Shown: positions 1-7,949, counted from the first letter of the stretch. The stretch: DNA of 21,286 bases from Fusobacteriaceae bacterium UBA2433 (GCA_002342785.1 DDQV01000050.1:1-21286), one strand, 5' to 3'. Notes: generated from the sequence alone by a model not told the origin. Translations and numbers: made by a program.

Positions 1-11
1 ATATAAAAAAG

Positions 12-40
12 TTGAAATCATCTATTAAATATGGTATAAA
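12..40 (+). promoter_or_regulatory. Promoter of the HU gene
   Basis: The -35 box TTGAAA (12-17) and the -10 box TATAAA (35-40) are separated by exactly 17 bp. They lie about 55 bp upstream of the HU start codon, with AGGAGG at 85-90. This fits a strong housekeeping sigma-70 promoter. No operator-like dyad is visible in the short stretch available. Confidence 0.75.
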
Positions 41-97
41 TTGATAGAACCATTGAAACCCTTGTTTTATAAGGGATAAAATTTAGGAGGTATTAAA

Positions 98-373
98 ATG
101 ACTAAAAAAGAATTCGTGGCATTATTTGCAGAAAGAGGAAATTTTGAATCTAAAGCAGAAGCTGAAAGAAAATTAGATACATTTATGACAACTGTAGAAG
201 AAGTATTATTAAATGGAGATGAAGTTAACTTTATCGGATGGGGAAAATTTGAAGTAGTTGCAAGAGCAGAAAGAAAAGGAAGAAATCCAAAAACTGGTGA
301 AGAAATCACTATCCCTGCAAAAAAAGCTGTTAAGTTTAAAGCTGGAAAGAAATTAAACGATAAAATGAACTAA
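98..373 (+). CDS. hup: HU family DNA-binding protein
   Basis: A small nucleoid-associated protein of the bacterial HU/IHF (DNABII) family, which bends DNA as a dimer in the cytoplasm. The 91-residue length is normal. The family signature lies in the second half: FIGWGKFEV, then the DNA-contacting arm GRNPKTGEEITIPAKK, then VKFKAGKKL. The arm contains the conserved Asn-Pro that intercalates DNA in this family. AGGAGG (85-90) is 7 nt from the ATG, so the start is secure. The gene is monocistronic, with its own promoter (12-40) and a terminator immediately after the stop codon. The sequence does not tell HU from IHF, but a single-gene homodimeric HU is the usual arrangement in Fusobacteria. Confidence 0.95.
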   Translation: MTKKEFVALFAERGNFESKAEAERKLDTFMTTVEEVLLNGDEVNFIGWGKFEVVARAERKGRNPKTGEEITIPAKKAVKFKAGKKLNDKMN

Positions 374-377
374 AAAA

Positions 378-405
378 ACAGGAGATTTTATCTCCTGTTT
401 TTTTT
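378..405 (+). terminator. Intrinsic terminator after HU, probably bidirectional
   Basis: ACAGGAGAT (378-386) pairs perfectly with ATCTCCTGT (390-398) around a 3-nt loop, followed by a run of eight T (398-405). An A-run (372-378) on the other side gives a T-tract on the minus strand, so it can also stop leftward transcription from the peptide-transporter side. Confidence 0.9.
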
Positions 406-486
406 ATATTTAATAATTTTTTTTAGAGAGAAAAATTATTTGTTGAATATTACTCTAAGTAAATTTAGCTTTTTTTATTTAAATTA

Positions 487-540
487 TTATTCTGCCTCTA
501 TTTCTTTAATTTTAATAGCTTTTGTTTTTCCTTTTTTCAT
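487..540 (-). CDS. Possible 17-residue small protein
   Basis: A short leftward frame encoding MKKGKTKAIKIKEIEAE, then TAA. It is not recognised. Support is the very strong AGGAGG (546-551 on the plus strand), 5 nt from the ATG, and an extended -10 element TGGTATAAT (604-612, minus strand) about 60 bp upstream. It lies about 90 bp after the stop of the transporter ATPase gene, with no obvious terminator between. The bidirectional HU terminator follows it. The peptide is Lys/Glu-rich with no hydrophobic segment. It could be a genuine small protein or a chance frame behind a good Shine-Dalgarno. Confidence 0.4.
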   Translation of the reverse strand: MKKGKTKAIKIKEIEAE

Positions 541-603
541 TTGGGCCTCCTAAATTTATTAAAATAAATTTTTTAATATCGAAAATCATATAGATTAAAT
601 AAT

Positions 604-612
604 ATTATACCA
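604..612 (-). promoter_or_regulatory. Possible extended -10 promoter for the 17-codon frame
   Basis: On the minus strand TGGTATAAT matches an extended -10 (TGnTATAAT). No good -35 box lies 16-18 bp upstream, so the call rests on the extended -10 alone. It lies just beyond the stop codon of the transporter ATPase gene. Confidence 0.35.
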
Positions 613-632
613 TATTATAAAAAAAGAATTAC

Positions 633-1601
633 CTATTTATTTTTTATTAAGTTATTTACAAGGTGACATGCAACAAAGTGTCCCTCTGAAATTTCATTTA
701 AAATAGGATCTTCATTGCTACATTCTAGTCTAACATAAGCACATCTTTTTGCAAATCTACACCCTTTAGCTGGATTAATTGGAGAAGTTATCTCTCCATG
801 TAATTCTATTCTATCCATTTTATGTTTTAAATTTGCCACTGGAATAGCAGATAATAAAGCTTTTGTATATGGATGTCTAGGATTTTGAAAAAGTTCTACT
901 GACGATGCTTTTTCTACCAACTGTCCTAAATACATTACTGCAACATCATCTGAAAAATGTTTAACTACAGATAAATCGTGGGTAATAAACATAAATGTCA
1001 AGTTCAATTTTTCTTGTAAATCCTGCATAAGATTTAATACTTGTGCTTGTATTGATACATCTAATGCTGATACAGGCTCATCACATACAATAAACTTTGG
1101 ATTTAATGATAGTGCACGAGCAATACCAATCCTTTGTCTTCTTCCACCATCTAATTCATGGGGATATGTATTTAATAACCTTTGACTTAACCCTACTAAA
1201 TCCATTAATTCTTTTACCTTTTCACTTAATTCTTTTTTATTATCAACTAATTTATGGATAATTAATGGCTCTCCTATAATCTCACTAACAGTCATCCGAG
1301 GATTTAAAGAAGCAAATGGATCCTGAAAAATTATCTGCATATCTTCTCTTAACTTTCTCATTTGCGTTTTGTTAAATTTTCTTATATTTTTTCCTTCAAA
1401 AAAAATTTCTCCTTCGGTAGCTTCTAGTAACCTTAAGATTACTCTTCCAGTTGTAGATTTACCACAACCAGATTCTCCTACAATTCCTAAAGTTTTACCT
1501 TTTTCTATAGAAAAATTTACTCCATCCACTGCATGTAACATTCCTTTGGGAGTGTTGAAATGTTTTTTTAAATTTTTTACTTCTAATATTATATCTGCCA
1601 T
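633..1601 (-). CDS. dppF: Peptide ABC transporter ATPase, DppF/OppF type
   Basis: One of the two ATP-hydrolysing subunits that power peptide import; acts at the inner face of the cytoplasmic membrane with the product of the next gene upstream. Start placed at 1601 (322 residues) because AAGGAGG lies 6 nt before this ATG; an in-frame ATG at 1622 overlaps the end of dppD and has no site. Walker A GESGCGKST is at about residues 42-50; Walker B (FIVCDEP), the D-loop SALD and the H-loop THDL follow. The ABC signature reads LDGGRRQ rather than LSGGQ. The C-terminal oligopeptide-transporter region has cysteines (GCRFAKRC... C... C) resembling the cluster-binding motif of DppD/OppD proteins. Substrate cannot be read from the sequence. 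Confidence 0.93.
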   Translation of the reverse strand: MADIILEVKNLKKHFNTPKGMLHAVDGVNFSIEKGKTLGIVGESGCGKSTTGRVILRLLEATEGEIFFEGKNIRKFNKTQMRKLREDMQIIFQDPFASLNPRMTVSEIIGEPLIIHKLVDNKKELSEKVKELMDLVGLSQRLLNTYPHELDGGRRQRIGIARALSLNPKFIVCDEPVSALDVSIQAQVLNLMQDLQEKLNLTFMFITHDLSVVKHFSDDVAVMYLGQLVEKASSVELFQNPRHPYTKALLSAIPVANLKHKMDRIELHGEITSPINPAKGCRFAKRCAYVRLECSNEDPILNEISEGHFVACHLVNNLIKNK

Positions 1602-1612
1602 TCTATTCCTCC

Positions 1613-2596
1613 TTATATCCATTGTTTTTTTGCTTCATCTTCAAACATTAAACATTTAATGTTATGTCCATCAATATTTGTATATTTAGGTATTTTTTTA
1701 GAACAAATATTCTTCGCCATATCACATCTAGGATGAAACGGACATCCACAAGGTAGATTAGTTGGGTCTGGCATGATTCCTTTGATTGGTTTAAGTCTAG
1801 TAGCATCACTATCTAAATTTGGGATAGAACCAAATAAACCTTTTGTATATGGATGTTTAGTATGTTCAAATACATCTTCTATTTTTCCGTATTCTATAAT
1901 TTCACCACCATACATTATAGCTACTTTATCGCAGACTTGGGCTACAACACCTAGATCATGTGTAATCATGAGCATAGCTGTTTTAAATTTTTCTTTCAAA
2001 TTATTCATAAGATCTAAAACTTGAGCTTGTATAGTAACGTCTAAAGCTGTAGTAGGTTCATCTGCTATTAGCAATTTTGGATTGCACGCAAGAGAAATTG
2101 CAATTACAACCCTTTGCTTCATTCCCCCAGAGAATTGATGAGGGTAATCATTATATCTTCCACCTGGAATTCCAACTAATTCTAACATTTCTTTAGCTTT
2201 ATCAATTGCAGCTTGACTATTTATATCTTGATGAATTAGTATTACTTCTGATATTTGTTCTCCAACACTTAATACTGGATTTAATGAAGTCATAGGATCT
2301 TGAAATATCATAGATATTTTATTTCCTCTGATTTTTCTCATATCATTTTCACAAATTGATAATAGATCTTTACCTTCAAATTCAATAGTTCCACCTGTAA
2401 TTTTTCCTGGAGGATTAGGGATTAATCTCATCATTCCTAAAGCTGTTGTAGTTTTTCCAGCTCCAGTTTCTCCTACTAAACCTAATGTTTCTCCTTCTTT
2501 CAAATCTAAATTAATATTATTTACGGCTTTTACAACTCCATCTTCAGTTCTGTATTCAATACTTAGATTTTTTATATTTAATAATTTGTCACTCAT
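1613..2596 (-). CDS. dppD: Peptide ABC transporter ATPase, DppD/OppD type
   Basis: The second ATPase subunit of the peptide importer, 327 residues, normal for the family. Walker A GETGAGKTT (about residues 42-50), signature FSGGMKQR, Walker B LLIADEP with TTALD, and THDL H-loop are all intact. The C-terminal oligo/dipeptide transporter domain ends with a cysteine motif (GCPFHPRCDMAKNIC ... C) typical of DppD/OppD and known to bind an iron-sulfur cluster in some homologues. It lies between the permease gene dppC and dppF with gaps of 25 and 11 bp, so the five genes look co-transcribed. Confidence 0.94.
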   Translation of the reverse strand: MSDKLLNIKNLSIEYRTEDGVVKAVNNINLDLKEGETLGLVGETGAGKTTTALGMMRLIPNPPGKITGGTIEFEGKDLLSICENDMRKIRGNKISMIFQDPMTSLNPVLSVGEQISEVILIHQDINSQAAIDKAKEMLELVGIPGGRYNDYPHQFSGGMKQRVVIAISLACNPKLLIADEPTTALDVTIQAQVLDLMNNLKEKFKTAMLMITHDLGVVAQVCDKVAIMYGGEIIEYGKIEDVFEHTKHPYTKGLFGSIPNLDSDATRLKPIKGIMPDPTNLPCGCPFHPRCDMAKNICSKKIPKYTNIDGHNIKCLMFEDEAKKQWI

Positions 2597-2621
2597 AAAG
2601 TATTTCTCCTCTTATATTTAA

Positions 2622-3533
2622 TTATGATTTTAGCCTTGGATCTAATGCATCTCTAAGTCCATCACCAAGTAAGTTTAAAGCTAAAATAATGATTACTATT
2701 GCTACACCTGGTATAGTTGTAACATGGGGTGCATATCTAAGATATTGTCTTCCTCCAGAAAGCATTGCTCCCCATTCTGGAGCTGGTGGTTGAATACCCA
2801 TACCTATAAAACTAAGTCCAGCAGTAGAAAGTATTGCTCCTGCTACTCCTAATGTTCCTTGAACAATTACTGGAGCAAGAGCATTCGGAATGATATGTTT
2901 TGATATAATTCTAAAATCATCTGCTCCAATAGCTTTAGCAGCTTCAATAAATTCTTGATCTCGTATTGAAATTACAGATGATCGTACAATTCTTGCATAT
3001 CCAGGAACAGAAGATATACTAATCGCAAACATAAGATTTAATAAATTTGGACCTAATGCTGAAACAATTGCTATAGCTAATAAAATACTAGGAACTGCGA
3101 GAAAAACATCCATGATTCTCATAATAATATTATCTAATTTACCCCCATAATAACCAGCGATAGCTCCCAATGTTCCCCCAATAATTATAGATATTCCTAC
3201 GGCTAAAATTCCAACTTGAAGAGAGACTCGAGCTCCATGAATAAGTCTAGCAAATATATCTCTACCATATTCATCGGTTCCAAAAATATGTGAGGAACTT
3301 GGACTTTGTAATCTTTCTTTTAAATTTTGTTTAATTGCAACACTGTCATAGGGTGCAATTATATCTGCAAAAATAGCTAATAGAACTATTATTCCTAAAA
3401 TTGTAAGACCGATCATAGCCATTTTATTTTTTTTTAATCTTCTCCATACTTCAGTTAATTGACTTCTTTTTTTATTTACAATTTCCACAGAGGAATTTTT
3501 TCCTACACTTTCATTGGTTAATACTTCTGACAT
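2622..3533 (-). CDS. dppC: Peptide ABC transporter permease, DppC/OppC type
   Basis: Integral membrane subunit, 303 residues, forming the translocation pore with DppB. The N-terminal about 40 residues are polar (OppC_N region) and are followed by a first hydrophobic helix (MAMIGLTILGIIVLLAIFADIIAP) and then the BPD-transport domain. The cytoplasmic EAA loop that contacts the ATPases is visible as IEAAKAIGADD...HIIPN, with the conserved EAA---G. The C terminus GDGLRDALDPRLK is typical of the DppC/OppC family. AGGAGG lies shortly upstream of the ATG. The gap to the preceding dppB is 15 bp. Confidence 0.94.
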   Translation of the reverse strand: MSEVLTNESVGKNSSVEIVNKKRSQLTEVWRRLKKNKMAMIGLTILGIIVLLAIFADIIAPYDSVAIKQNLKERLQSPSSSHIFGTDEYGRDIFARLIHGARVSLQVGILAVGISIIIGGTLGAIAGYYGGKLDNIIMRIMDVFLAVPSILLAIAIVSALGPNLLNLMFAISISSVPGYARIVRSSVISIRDQEFIEAAKAIGADDFRIISKHIIPNALAPVIVQGTLGVAGAILSTAGLSFIGMGIQPPAPEWGAMLSGGRQYLRYAPHVTTIPGVAIVIIILALNLLGDGLRDALDPRLKS

Positions 3534-3548
3534 AATTAAATCCTCCTT

Positions 3549-4475
3549 TTATTTATATTGAGATTTTACTCTAGGATCTATAAATCCATATAATATATCT
3601 ACAAATAAATTTACTATTGAAAATGTTGTCGCAAGGAATAAAACTGCTGCTAATACAACAGGTGTATCTTTACTTCTAATAGCTTCTACCATCATTCTTC
3701 CTACCCCTGGCCAAGAATAAACAGTCTCTGTAAGAACAGCTCCACCTAATAGATATCCAAATTGTAATCCTATAACTGTAATTACTGGAATTAATGCATT
3801 TTTAAGAGCATGTTTATTTATAACTTTTTTTTCAGAGACTCCTTTTGCTCTAGCTGTTCTAATATAGTCTTGTCTAATTACTTCTAACATAGAAGATCTA
3901 GTCATACGAGTTATTATTGCTGCTGCTCCTGTTCCTAGGGTAATAGATGGAAGAATCAAACTTTTCCAACCTCCAAATCCACCTGAAGGTAGCCATCCTA
4001 ATCCTACTGAAAAAAATAAAATTAACATAAGTCCTAACCAAAAATTTGGCATTGCTACACCTAAGAGAGCAGCAATCATACTAATACTATCTACTATAGA
4101 ATATTGTTTTGTAGCGGATATAATCCCTACAGGTATTCCAATTAATATGGCTATGACTACTCCTATTATTGCTAAGATCAGAGTATTTGGAAATCTTTGA
4201 AAGATTTCTCCAAATACCTCTCTACCACTTGTATACGATCTTCCAAAGTCACCCTGTATTGCATTGAGAACAAATTTACCATATTGTATTAAGAATGGAT
4301 CATTTAATCCCATTTCTTCTCTCAATGCTGCAACGGCAGCTTTAGGAGCACTTTCTCCCAAAATAAGTTGAGCTGGATCTCCAGGTGTAAAAGACATTAT
4401 TGAAAATACTAAAAATGATACACCTAATAATACAGGAATCAATAATAATATTCTTTTAAATATATATTTATGCAT
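3549..4475 (-). CDS. dppB: Peptide ABC transporter permease, DppB/OppB type
   Basis: Integral membrane subunit, 308 residues. The N terminus MHKYIFKRILLLIPVLLGVSFLVF is the classic first helix of DppB/OppB permeases. The EAA loop reads DYIRTARAKGVSEKKV...HALKNALIPV, and the protein ends in GFIDPRVK as expected. GAGGAGG lies 6 nt before the start. An intrinsic terminator sits between the binding-protein gene and this one, so dppB and the genes after it probably depend on read-through. Confidence 0.94.
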   Translation of the reverse strand: MHKYIFKRILLLIPVLLGVSFLVFSIMSFTPGDPAQLILGESAPKAAVAALREEMGLNDPFLIQYGKFVLNAIQGDFGRSYTSGREVFGEIFQRFPNTLILAIIGVVIAILIGIPVGIISATKQYSIVDSISMIAALLGVAMPNFWLGLMLILFFSVGLGWLPSGGFGGWKSLILPSITLGTGAAAIITRMTRSSMLEVIRQDYIRTARAKGVSEKKVINKHALKNALIPVITVIGLQFGYLLGGAVLTETVYSWPGVGRMMVEAIRSKDTPVVLAAVLFLATTFSIVNLFVDILYGFIDPRVKSQYK

Positions 4476-4503
4476 ATTTCCTCCTCATTTTTTTATATCT
4501 ATT

Positions 4504-4546
4504 TAAAAAAAATTACTCTCTAAAATTAATTATTTCAGAGAGTAAT
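4504..4546 (-). terminator. Intercistronic intrinsic terminator between binding protein and dppB
   Basis: On the minus strand ATTACTCTCT (4546-4537) pairs perfectly with AGAGAGTAAT (4521-4512) around a 15-nt loop, followed directly by a run of eight T (4512-4505). It lies 6 bp beyond the binding-protein stop codon. It most likely makes a partial stop that yields more binding protein than membrane subunits, a common arrangement in ABC importers. Confidence 0.8.
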
Positions 4547-4551
4547 CAAGA

Positions 4552-6075
4552 TTATTTTTGTTGATCAAAATACACTCCATAAATTTTATGGTGACCTGCA
4601 GGATTTAATTTGAAACCTTTAATATTTTTATTGATACCAGCATTCATTGTTTTATAAAATAACGGATCTACTGGAAGATCTTCCATTAACTGATCTTGAA
4701 TTTTTGCATAAATTTCAACTCTTTCTTGTGGATTTATAGATGACTTAGCTTTATCTAACCACTTGTCTACATCTTTATTTGAATAGAATGATCGATTTCC
4801 AGCTCCACCAATATTAGCAGTGTTAAATAAAGCGTTGAGTCCATAATCAGCGTCTGCAGTATTAGTTCCCCAACCTAAAATAAACATTTCATGATCTCCT
4901 CTTGCTGTTCCATCTAAGTAAGCCCCCCATTCTACTGGTTCTACTGCCATATCTATTCCTATTTGTTTTAATTGATCTTGAACAATAGTTGCAATTTGTA
5001 ATCTAACAGGATTATCATTTGTCCAAATAGTAGTTTTAAATCCATTAGGATACCCAGCTTCAACTAATAACTTTTTAGATAACTCTGGATTATATTCATA
5101 TGATTTTGCATCTTTACTATATCCAAATACTTTCGGTCCAATAGGAGAATTTGCTTTTGTTCCAGCTCCATCTAAAACCACATCAATAAGAATATTGACA
5201 TCAATTGCATGTGCGATAGCTTGTCTAACTAATTTATTATTGAATGGTGCTTTTTTGAAATTAAATCCAATATAATCCATAGATAATGATTCTTGTTCTA
5301 CTAATTTTAAATTCTCATTATCTTTAACTTGATTTTTATCGATAGGTTCAATATCATATGCAATATCTACTTCGCCAGTTTCTAAACTAATTGCTCTATT
5401 TGTTCCTTCAGTTATATTTCTAAAAATTACATTTTCAATTTTAGGAGCTCCTAAAAAATAATCTTTATTTGCTTTTAATACAATTTTGTCTCCAGAATCC
5501 CAATTTACAAATATATATGGTCCTGTACCTATTGGATGTTGTCCATAATCTTCCCCAGATTCAGTAACGGCTTTTTCATTTAAAATAGCTGATGCTGTAT
5601 GTGCTAAATGATATAATAATGGTCCAAATGGCTCTTTTGTAATTATTTTAACTGTGTAATCATCTATAACTTCAACTTTGTCTACGGCTTCTATAATATG
5701 ATGGACCTGAGGAGAAGCTAACATTCCTTCAATTGTAAACTTAACATCTGATGCATTCAATTCTTCGCCATTATGAAATTTGACTCCCTTTCTTAAATGA
5801 AAAATAGTTGTTGTAGAGTTTGGTTGATCCCAAGATTCTGCAAGAGCAGGAACAATATTCATATTTTCATCTGTTGTGACTAAACCGTCATAAATTTGTG
5901 ATGAAATTCTAGACGATGGCTGATCATTTGAAGCATGTGGATCAAGAGATTTAGCGTCTGCTCCTTGGGCAACGACGATTGTATCCTTAATCGTTGTATC
6001 TTTTTCTTCACCACCACAAGCTGTTAATGCTAATAAGATAACTAATGATACTGCCATTAATAATACTTTTTTCAT
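4552..6075 (-). CDS. Peptide-binding lipoprotein of the ABC transporter (SBP family 5)
   Basis: Extracellular family 5 solute-binding protein, 507 residues, delivering peptides to the DppBC permease. The N terminus is a lipoprotein signal with the lipobox LTAC, lipidated Cys at residue 20. Mature-domain hallmarks follow: AQGADAKSLDPHASND, IYDGLV, ALAESW, and FHLRKGVKFHNGEELNASDV, the family signature region. It resembles glutathione/dipeptide-binding (GsiB/DppA-like) proteins as much as OppA, so no substrate is assigned. AAGGAGG (6080-6086) lies 4 nt before the ATG, and a consensus promoter precedes it. It is the first gene of the leftward transporter operon, separated from the permeases by a terminator. 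Confidence 0.93.
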   Translation of the reverse strand: MKKVLLMAVSLVILLALTACGGEEKDTTIKDTIVVAQGADAKSLDPHASNDQPSSRISSQIYDGLVTTDENMNIVPALAESWDQPNSTTTIFHLRKGVKFHNGEELNASDVKFTIEGMLASPQVHHIIEAVDKVEVIDDYTVKIITKEPFGPLLYHLAHTASAILNEKAVTESGEDYGQHPIGTGPYIFVNWDSGDKIVLKANKDYFLGAPKIENVIFRNITEGTNRAISLETGEVDIAYDIEPIDKNQVKDNENLKLVEQESLSMDYIGFNFKKAPFNNKLVRQAIAHAIDVNILIDVVLDGAGTKANSPIGPKVFGYSKDAKSYEYNPELSKKLLVEAGYPNGFKTTIWTNDNPVRLQIATIVQDQLKQIGIDMAVEPVEWGAYLDGTARGDHEMFILGWGTNTADADYGLNALFNTANIGGAGNRSFYSNKDVDKWLDKAKSSINPQERVEIYAKIQDQLMEDLPVDPLFYKTMNAGINKNIKGFKLNPAGHHKIYGVYFDQQK

Positions 6076-6121
6076 TTTACCTCCTTGTTAATTCTTATTT
6101 TTATAAGCTATTTCTAAGACA

Positions 6122-6150
6122 ATATTACCTCTATTTTATAAACTTGTCAA
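6122..6150 (-). promoter_or_regulatory. Promoter of the peptide transporter operon
   Basis: On the minus strand, TTGACA (6150-6145) is separated by 17 bp from TAATAT (6127-6122). The start codon is about 47 bp beyond the -10. A perfect consensus -35 suggests strong expression. Confidence 0.85.
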
Positions 6151-6191
6151 TAGTAAAAAAATAAAAATGTTTTATTTTCTTGTTTTTTGTC

Positions 6192-6206
6192 TAATTACCG
6201 TAATTA
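6192..6206. promoter_or_regulatory. 15-bp dyad upstream of the transporter promoter
   Basis: TAATTAC-C-GTAATTA is a perfect 7-bp inverted repeat around one base. It lies about 42 bp upstream of the -35 box of the transporter promoter, in an otherwise featureless AT-rich gap (6151-6256). The size and symmetry would suit a dimeric regulator, but no regulator is identified, and short AT-rich dyads arise by chance. Confidence 0.3.
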
Positions 6207-6256
6207 AAACTAAAATCAAAATATATACTAAAAAAATAACATTGTAAATTATTTTC

Positions 6257-6289
6257 TAAAAAAAATAGAAGATAAAATCTTCTATTTTT
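6257..6289 (-). terminator. Intrinsic terminator after the L,D-transpeptidase gene
   Basis: AAAAATAGAAGAT (6261-6273) and ATCTTCTATTTTT (6277-6289) form a 13-bp perfect stem with a 3-nt loop. Read leftward, it is followed by a T-tract (A-run 6258-6265 on the plus strand). It lies about 50 bp past the stop codon and separates this gene from the transporter promoter. Confidence 0.8.
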
Positions 6290-6341
6290 CTATTATTTAT
6301 TTTAATTATAAATTAATTTTTTTTAAATTTAATCTAGACTA

Positions 6342-7622
6342 TTAAAAGACAATAACTGCAACATTTTCCTTAGGAAGCCTCCACCATTTATCTTTATATT
6401 TTGGATCAAAGCCTACAAAATCATGATATAAAAAACTTTCGTGTTCCTCTGAACTTCTAACACATTTATGAGATCGTCTATATGTTCCAAGTGTTATGAT
6501 AGCTCTATTTTTAAACTCTTCTACTGATTTTTCATCTCCAAGTTCGTCTACTCTATCATCACTTAATGGAATCCCGTGAATATAGCCACCTCCACTAAAT
6601 CTTATTCCATAGTTTGCTCTAGAATATTTTTTTATTAATTCATATTCATCATTAGTTTCGCCATTTAAATTTTCTTTTTTAACTTTTTTTTCTGAGACAA
6701 AAACAACTTGTTTTACTGTGTTTCCAACTAAAAAATAACCTTTTGGGGTTTCGTAAGAATTATGATTATCATTTTTCCCTGAAATAATTAGTGAATAAGA
6801 AATTAATTGCCATATATTATTTTTTTTTAAAAATATACCTTGATTTTGATTATTTAGATCAATTACTATTATTTTATTTATTCCATTTTTCATATTAATT
6901 TTTTTAGTTTTTCCTACCTCTATATTATATGTTTTTGTTGAATCTGGAATTGTTACAATATTTTCTATTGAATTTCTTGTTTTTATTGAGACAATTCTTC
7001 CATCGGAAAGATATCTTAATAACCTATCACCGTTTAATTCAGTATAAATACTTTTAATACTTTGCTCTCCTCTATGCCCATAATTATCTATAGGAGCATC
7101 CTCATCTTCACTAGATCCAGGATTATACTGAACAATTTTTTCAATATCCCAATTATTATTTTTAGATTTTTTAATAAAAAGATCTAATTTCCTTGCTTTT
7201 TTTGCCATTTCTTCAAATCTAAATTTTCTTTTTACAACTACGGAAGAATGAATATAACCTATATAGTTATCATAATGAACTTTATACCAAATATTATTAT
7301 TTTTAATGTTGTCTCCTTTTATTTTTTCTAAAACCTCTATTTTTTTAAAAATTTTTGTTTGACCTAATATCCTTCCATCAATCGATGGTTTATTCCTTAT
7401 GTTGGCATTTGAATTAGTAAATAAATAATCAGTTAAAGGTAATTTTCCATTGTATTTAATATTTTTTTCATATAATGGAAGTATTTTTAAATTTATGGAA
7501 ACATTGTTTATTATTTCTGTATTTTCTATTCTTGCTAATTTTATCTCTACAGGAATTATTACCTCTCTGGCATTACAACTATAGAGAGAAATTATTATTA
7601 TTATTATATAAATTTTTTTCAT
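6342..7622 (-). CDS. Lipoprotein with SH3-like and L,D-transpeptidase (YkuD) domains
   Basis: Probable cell-envelope enzyme that forms or modifies peptidoglycan cross-links. Start set at 7622 (426 residues): GGAGGT lies just upstream of this ATG, whereas the in-frame ATG at 7634 overlaps that site. A hydrophobic Ile-rich segment ends in the lipobox LYSC, lipidated Cys16. A bacterial SH3-like region follows (ANIRNKPS...GRILGQ...WYKVHYDNYIGYIHSSVV, about residues 70-135), usually a wall-binding module. The C-terminal third resembles the YkuD fold: ETPKGYFLVG, a conserved His in YIHGIPL, and the nucleophile motif SHKCVR with Cys at about 387. The usual motif is SHGC[IV]R, so Lys replaces Gly. 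The gene is monocistronic. No convincing promoter of its own was found. Confidence 0.75.
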   Translation of the reverse strand: MKKIYIIIIIISLYSCNAREVIIPVEIKLARIENTEIINNVSINLKILPLYEKNIKYNGKLPLTDYLFTNSNANIRNKPSIDGRILGQTKIFKKIEVLEKIKGDNIKNNNIWYKVHYDNYIGYIHSSVVVKRKFRFEEMAKKARKLDLFIKKSKNNNWDIEKIVQYNPGSSEDEDAPIDNYGHRGEQSIKSIYTELNGDRLLRYLSDGRIVSIKTRNSIENIVTIPDSTKTYNIEVGKTKKINMKNGINKIIVIDLNNQNQGIFLKKNNIWQLISYSLIISGKNDNHNSYETPKGYFLVGNTVKQVVFVSEKKVKKENLNGETNDEYELIKKYSRANYGIRFSGGGYIHGIPLSDDRVDELGDEKSVEEFKNRAIITLGTYRRSHKCVRSSEEHESFLYHDFVGFDPKYKDKWWRLPKENVAVIVF

Positions 7623-7659
7623 CTTTACCTCCAATCTTAAATTTTTTCGATAATTTGGG

Positions 7660-7688
7660 TTGACATAAAACTATAAGTAAGGTAAAAT
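7660..7688 (+). promoter_or_regulatory. Promoter of tRNA-Arg
   Basis: TTGACA (7660-7665), a 17-bp spacer, then TAAAAT (7683-7688), 15 bp before the tRNA. A perfect dyad GTAAAAT-A-ATTTTAC (7682-7696) overlaps the -10; it may be only an effect of base composition. Confidence 0.85.
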
Positions 7689-7703
7689 AATTTTACTTAT
7701 GTT

Positions 7704-7780
7704 GCATCTATAGCTCAATTGGATAGAGCGTCTGACTTCGGATCAGAAGGTTATGGGTTCGATTCCTATTAGGTGCGCCA
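7704..7780 (+). tRNA. tRNA-Arg (anticodon TCG)
   Basis: A 77-nt cloverleaf. The acceptor stem GCATCTA pairs with TAGGTGC (one G-U pair); the D-arm GCTC...GAGC is present; the anticodon stem TCTGA/TCAGA encloses the loop CTTCGGA with anticodon TCG, which reads CGA arginine codons; the T-arm is ATGGG-TTCGATT-CCTAT. The discriminator base is G and the CCA end is encoded. It has its own consensus promoter and a terminator, so it is transcribed alone, divergent from the neighbouring transpeptidase gene. Confidence 0.97.
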
Positions 7781-7797
7781 TTTATATTAATTTAAAT

Positions 7798-7822
7798 ACT
7801 GCTTTTTTATAGCAGTTTTTTT
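7798..7822 (+). terminator. Intrinsic terminator after tRNA-Arg
   Basis: ACTGCT (7798-7803) pairs with AGCAGT (7811-7816) around a 7-nt loop, followed by a T-run to 7822. The stretch from here to 7904 is A/T-rich and shows nothing else. Confidence 0.8.
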
Positions 7823-7904
7823 ATTTATAATTAACTTTACTAGAAAAAAAAAAAAATCCTTTTAATATTTTTTATAATAATTATAAAATACTAAAAATTT
7901 AAGA

Positions 7905-7940
7905 TTAAAAAAATGATTTCTATTAATATAGAAATCATTT
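7905..7940 (-). terminator. Intrinsic terminator of the carA-carB-pyrB operon
   Basis: AAATGATTTCTAT (7911-7923) and ATAGAAATCATTT (7928-7940) form a 13-bp perfect stem with a 4-nt loop. Read leftward it is followed by a T-tract (A-run 7907-7913 on the plus strand). It sits 10 bp past the pyrB stop codon. Confidence 0.85.
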
Positions 7941-7949
7941 TTATTTTTA

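Noticed and set aside
1130..1180. DppF signature LDGGRRQ as a defect
   Set aside because: Asp instead of Ser in this motif is, to my knowledge, common in DppF/OppF-type ATPases of Clostridia and Fusobacteria; all other ATPase motifs are intact.
1601..1622. Upstream ATG starts at 1622 (dppF), 7634 (L,D-transpeptidase), 12267 (carB), 20441 (recombinase)
   Set aside because: Each of the last three overlaps its own Shine-Dalgarno and the first lacks one; the internal Met in each case has correct spacing.
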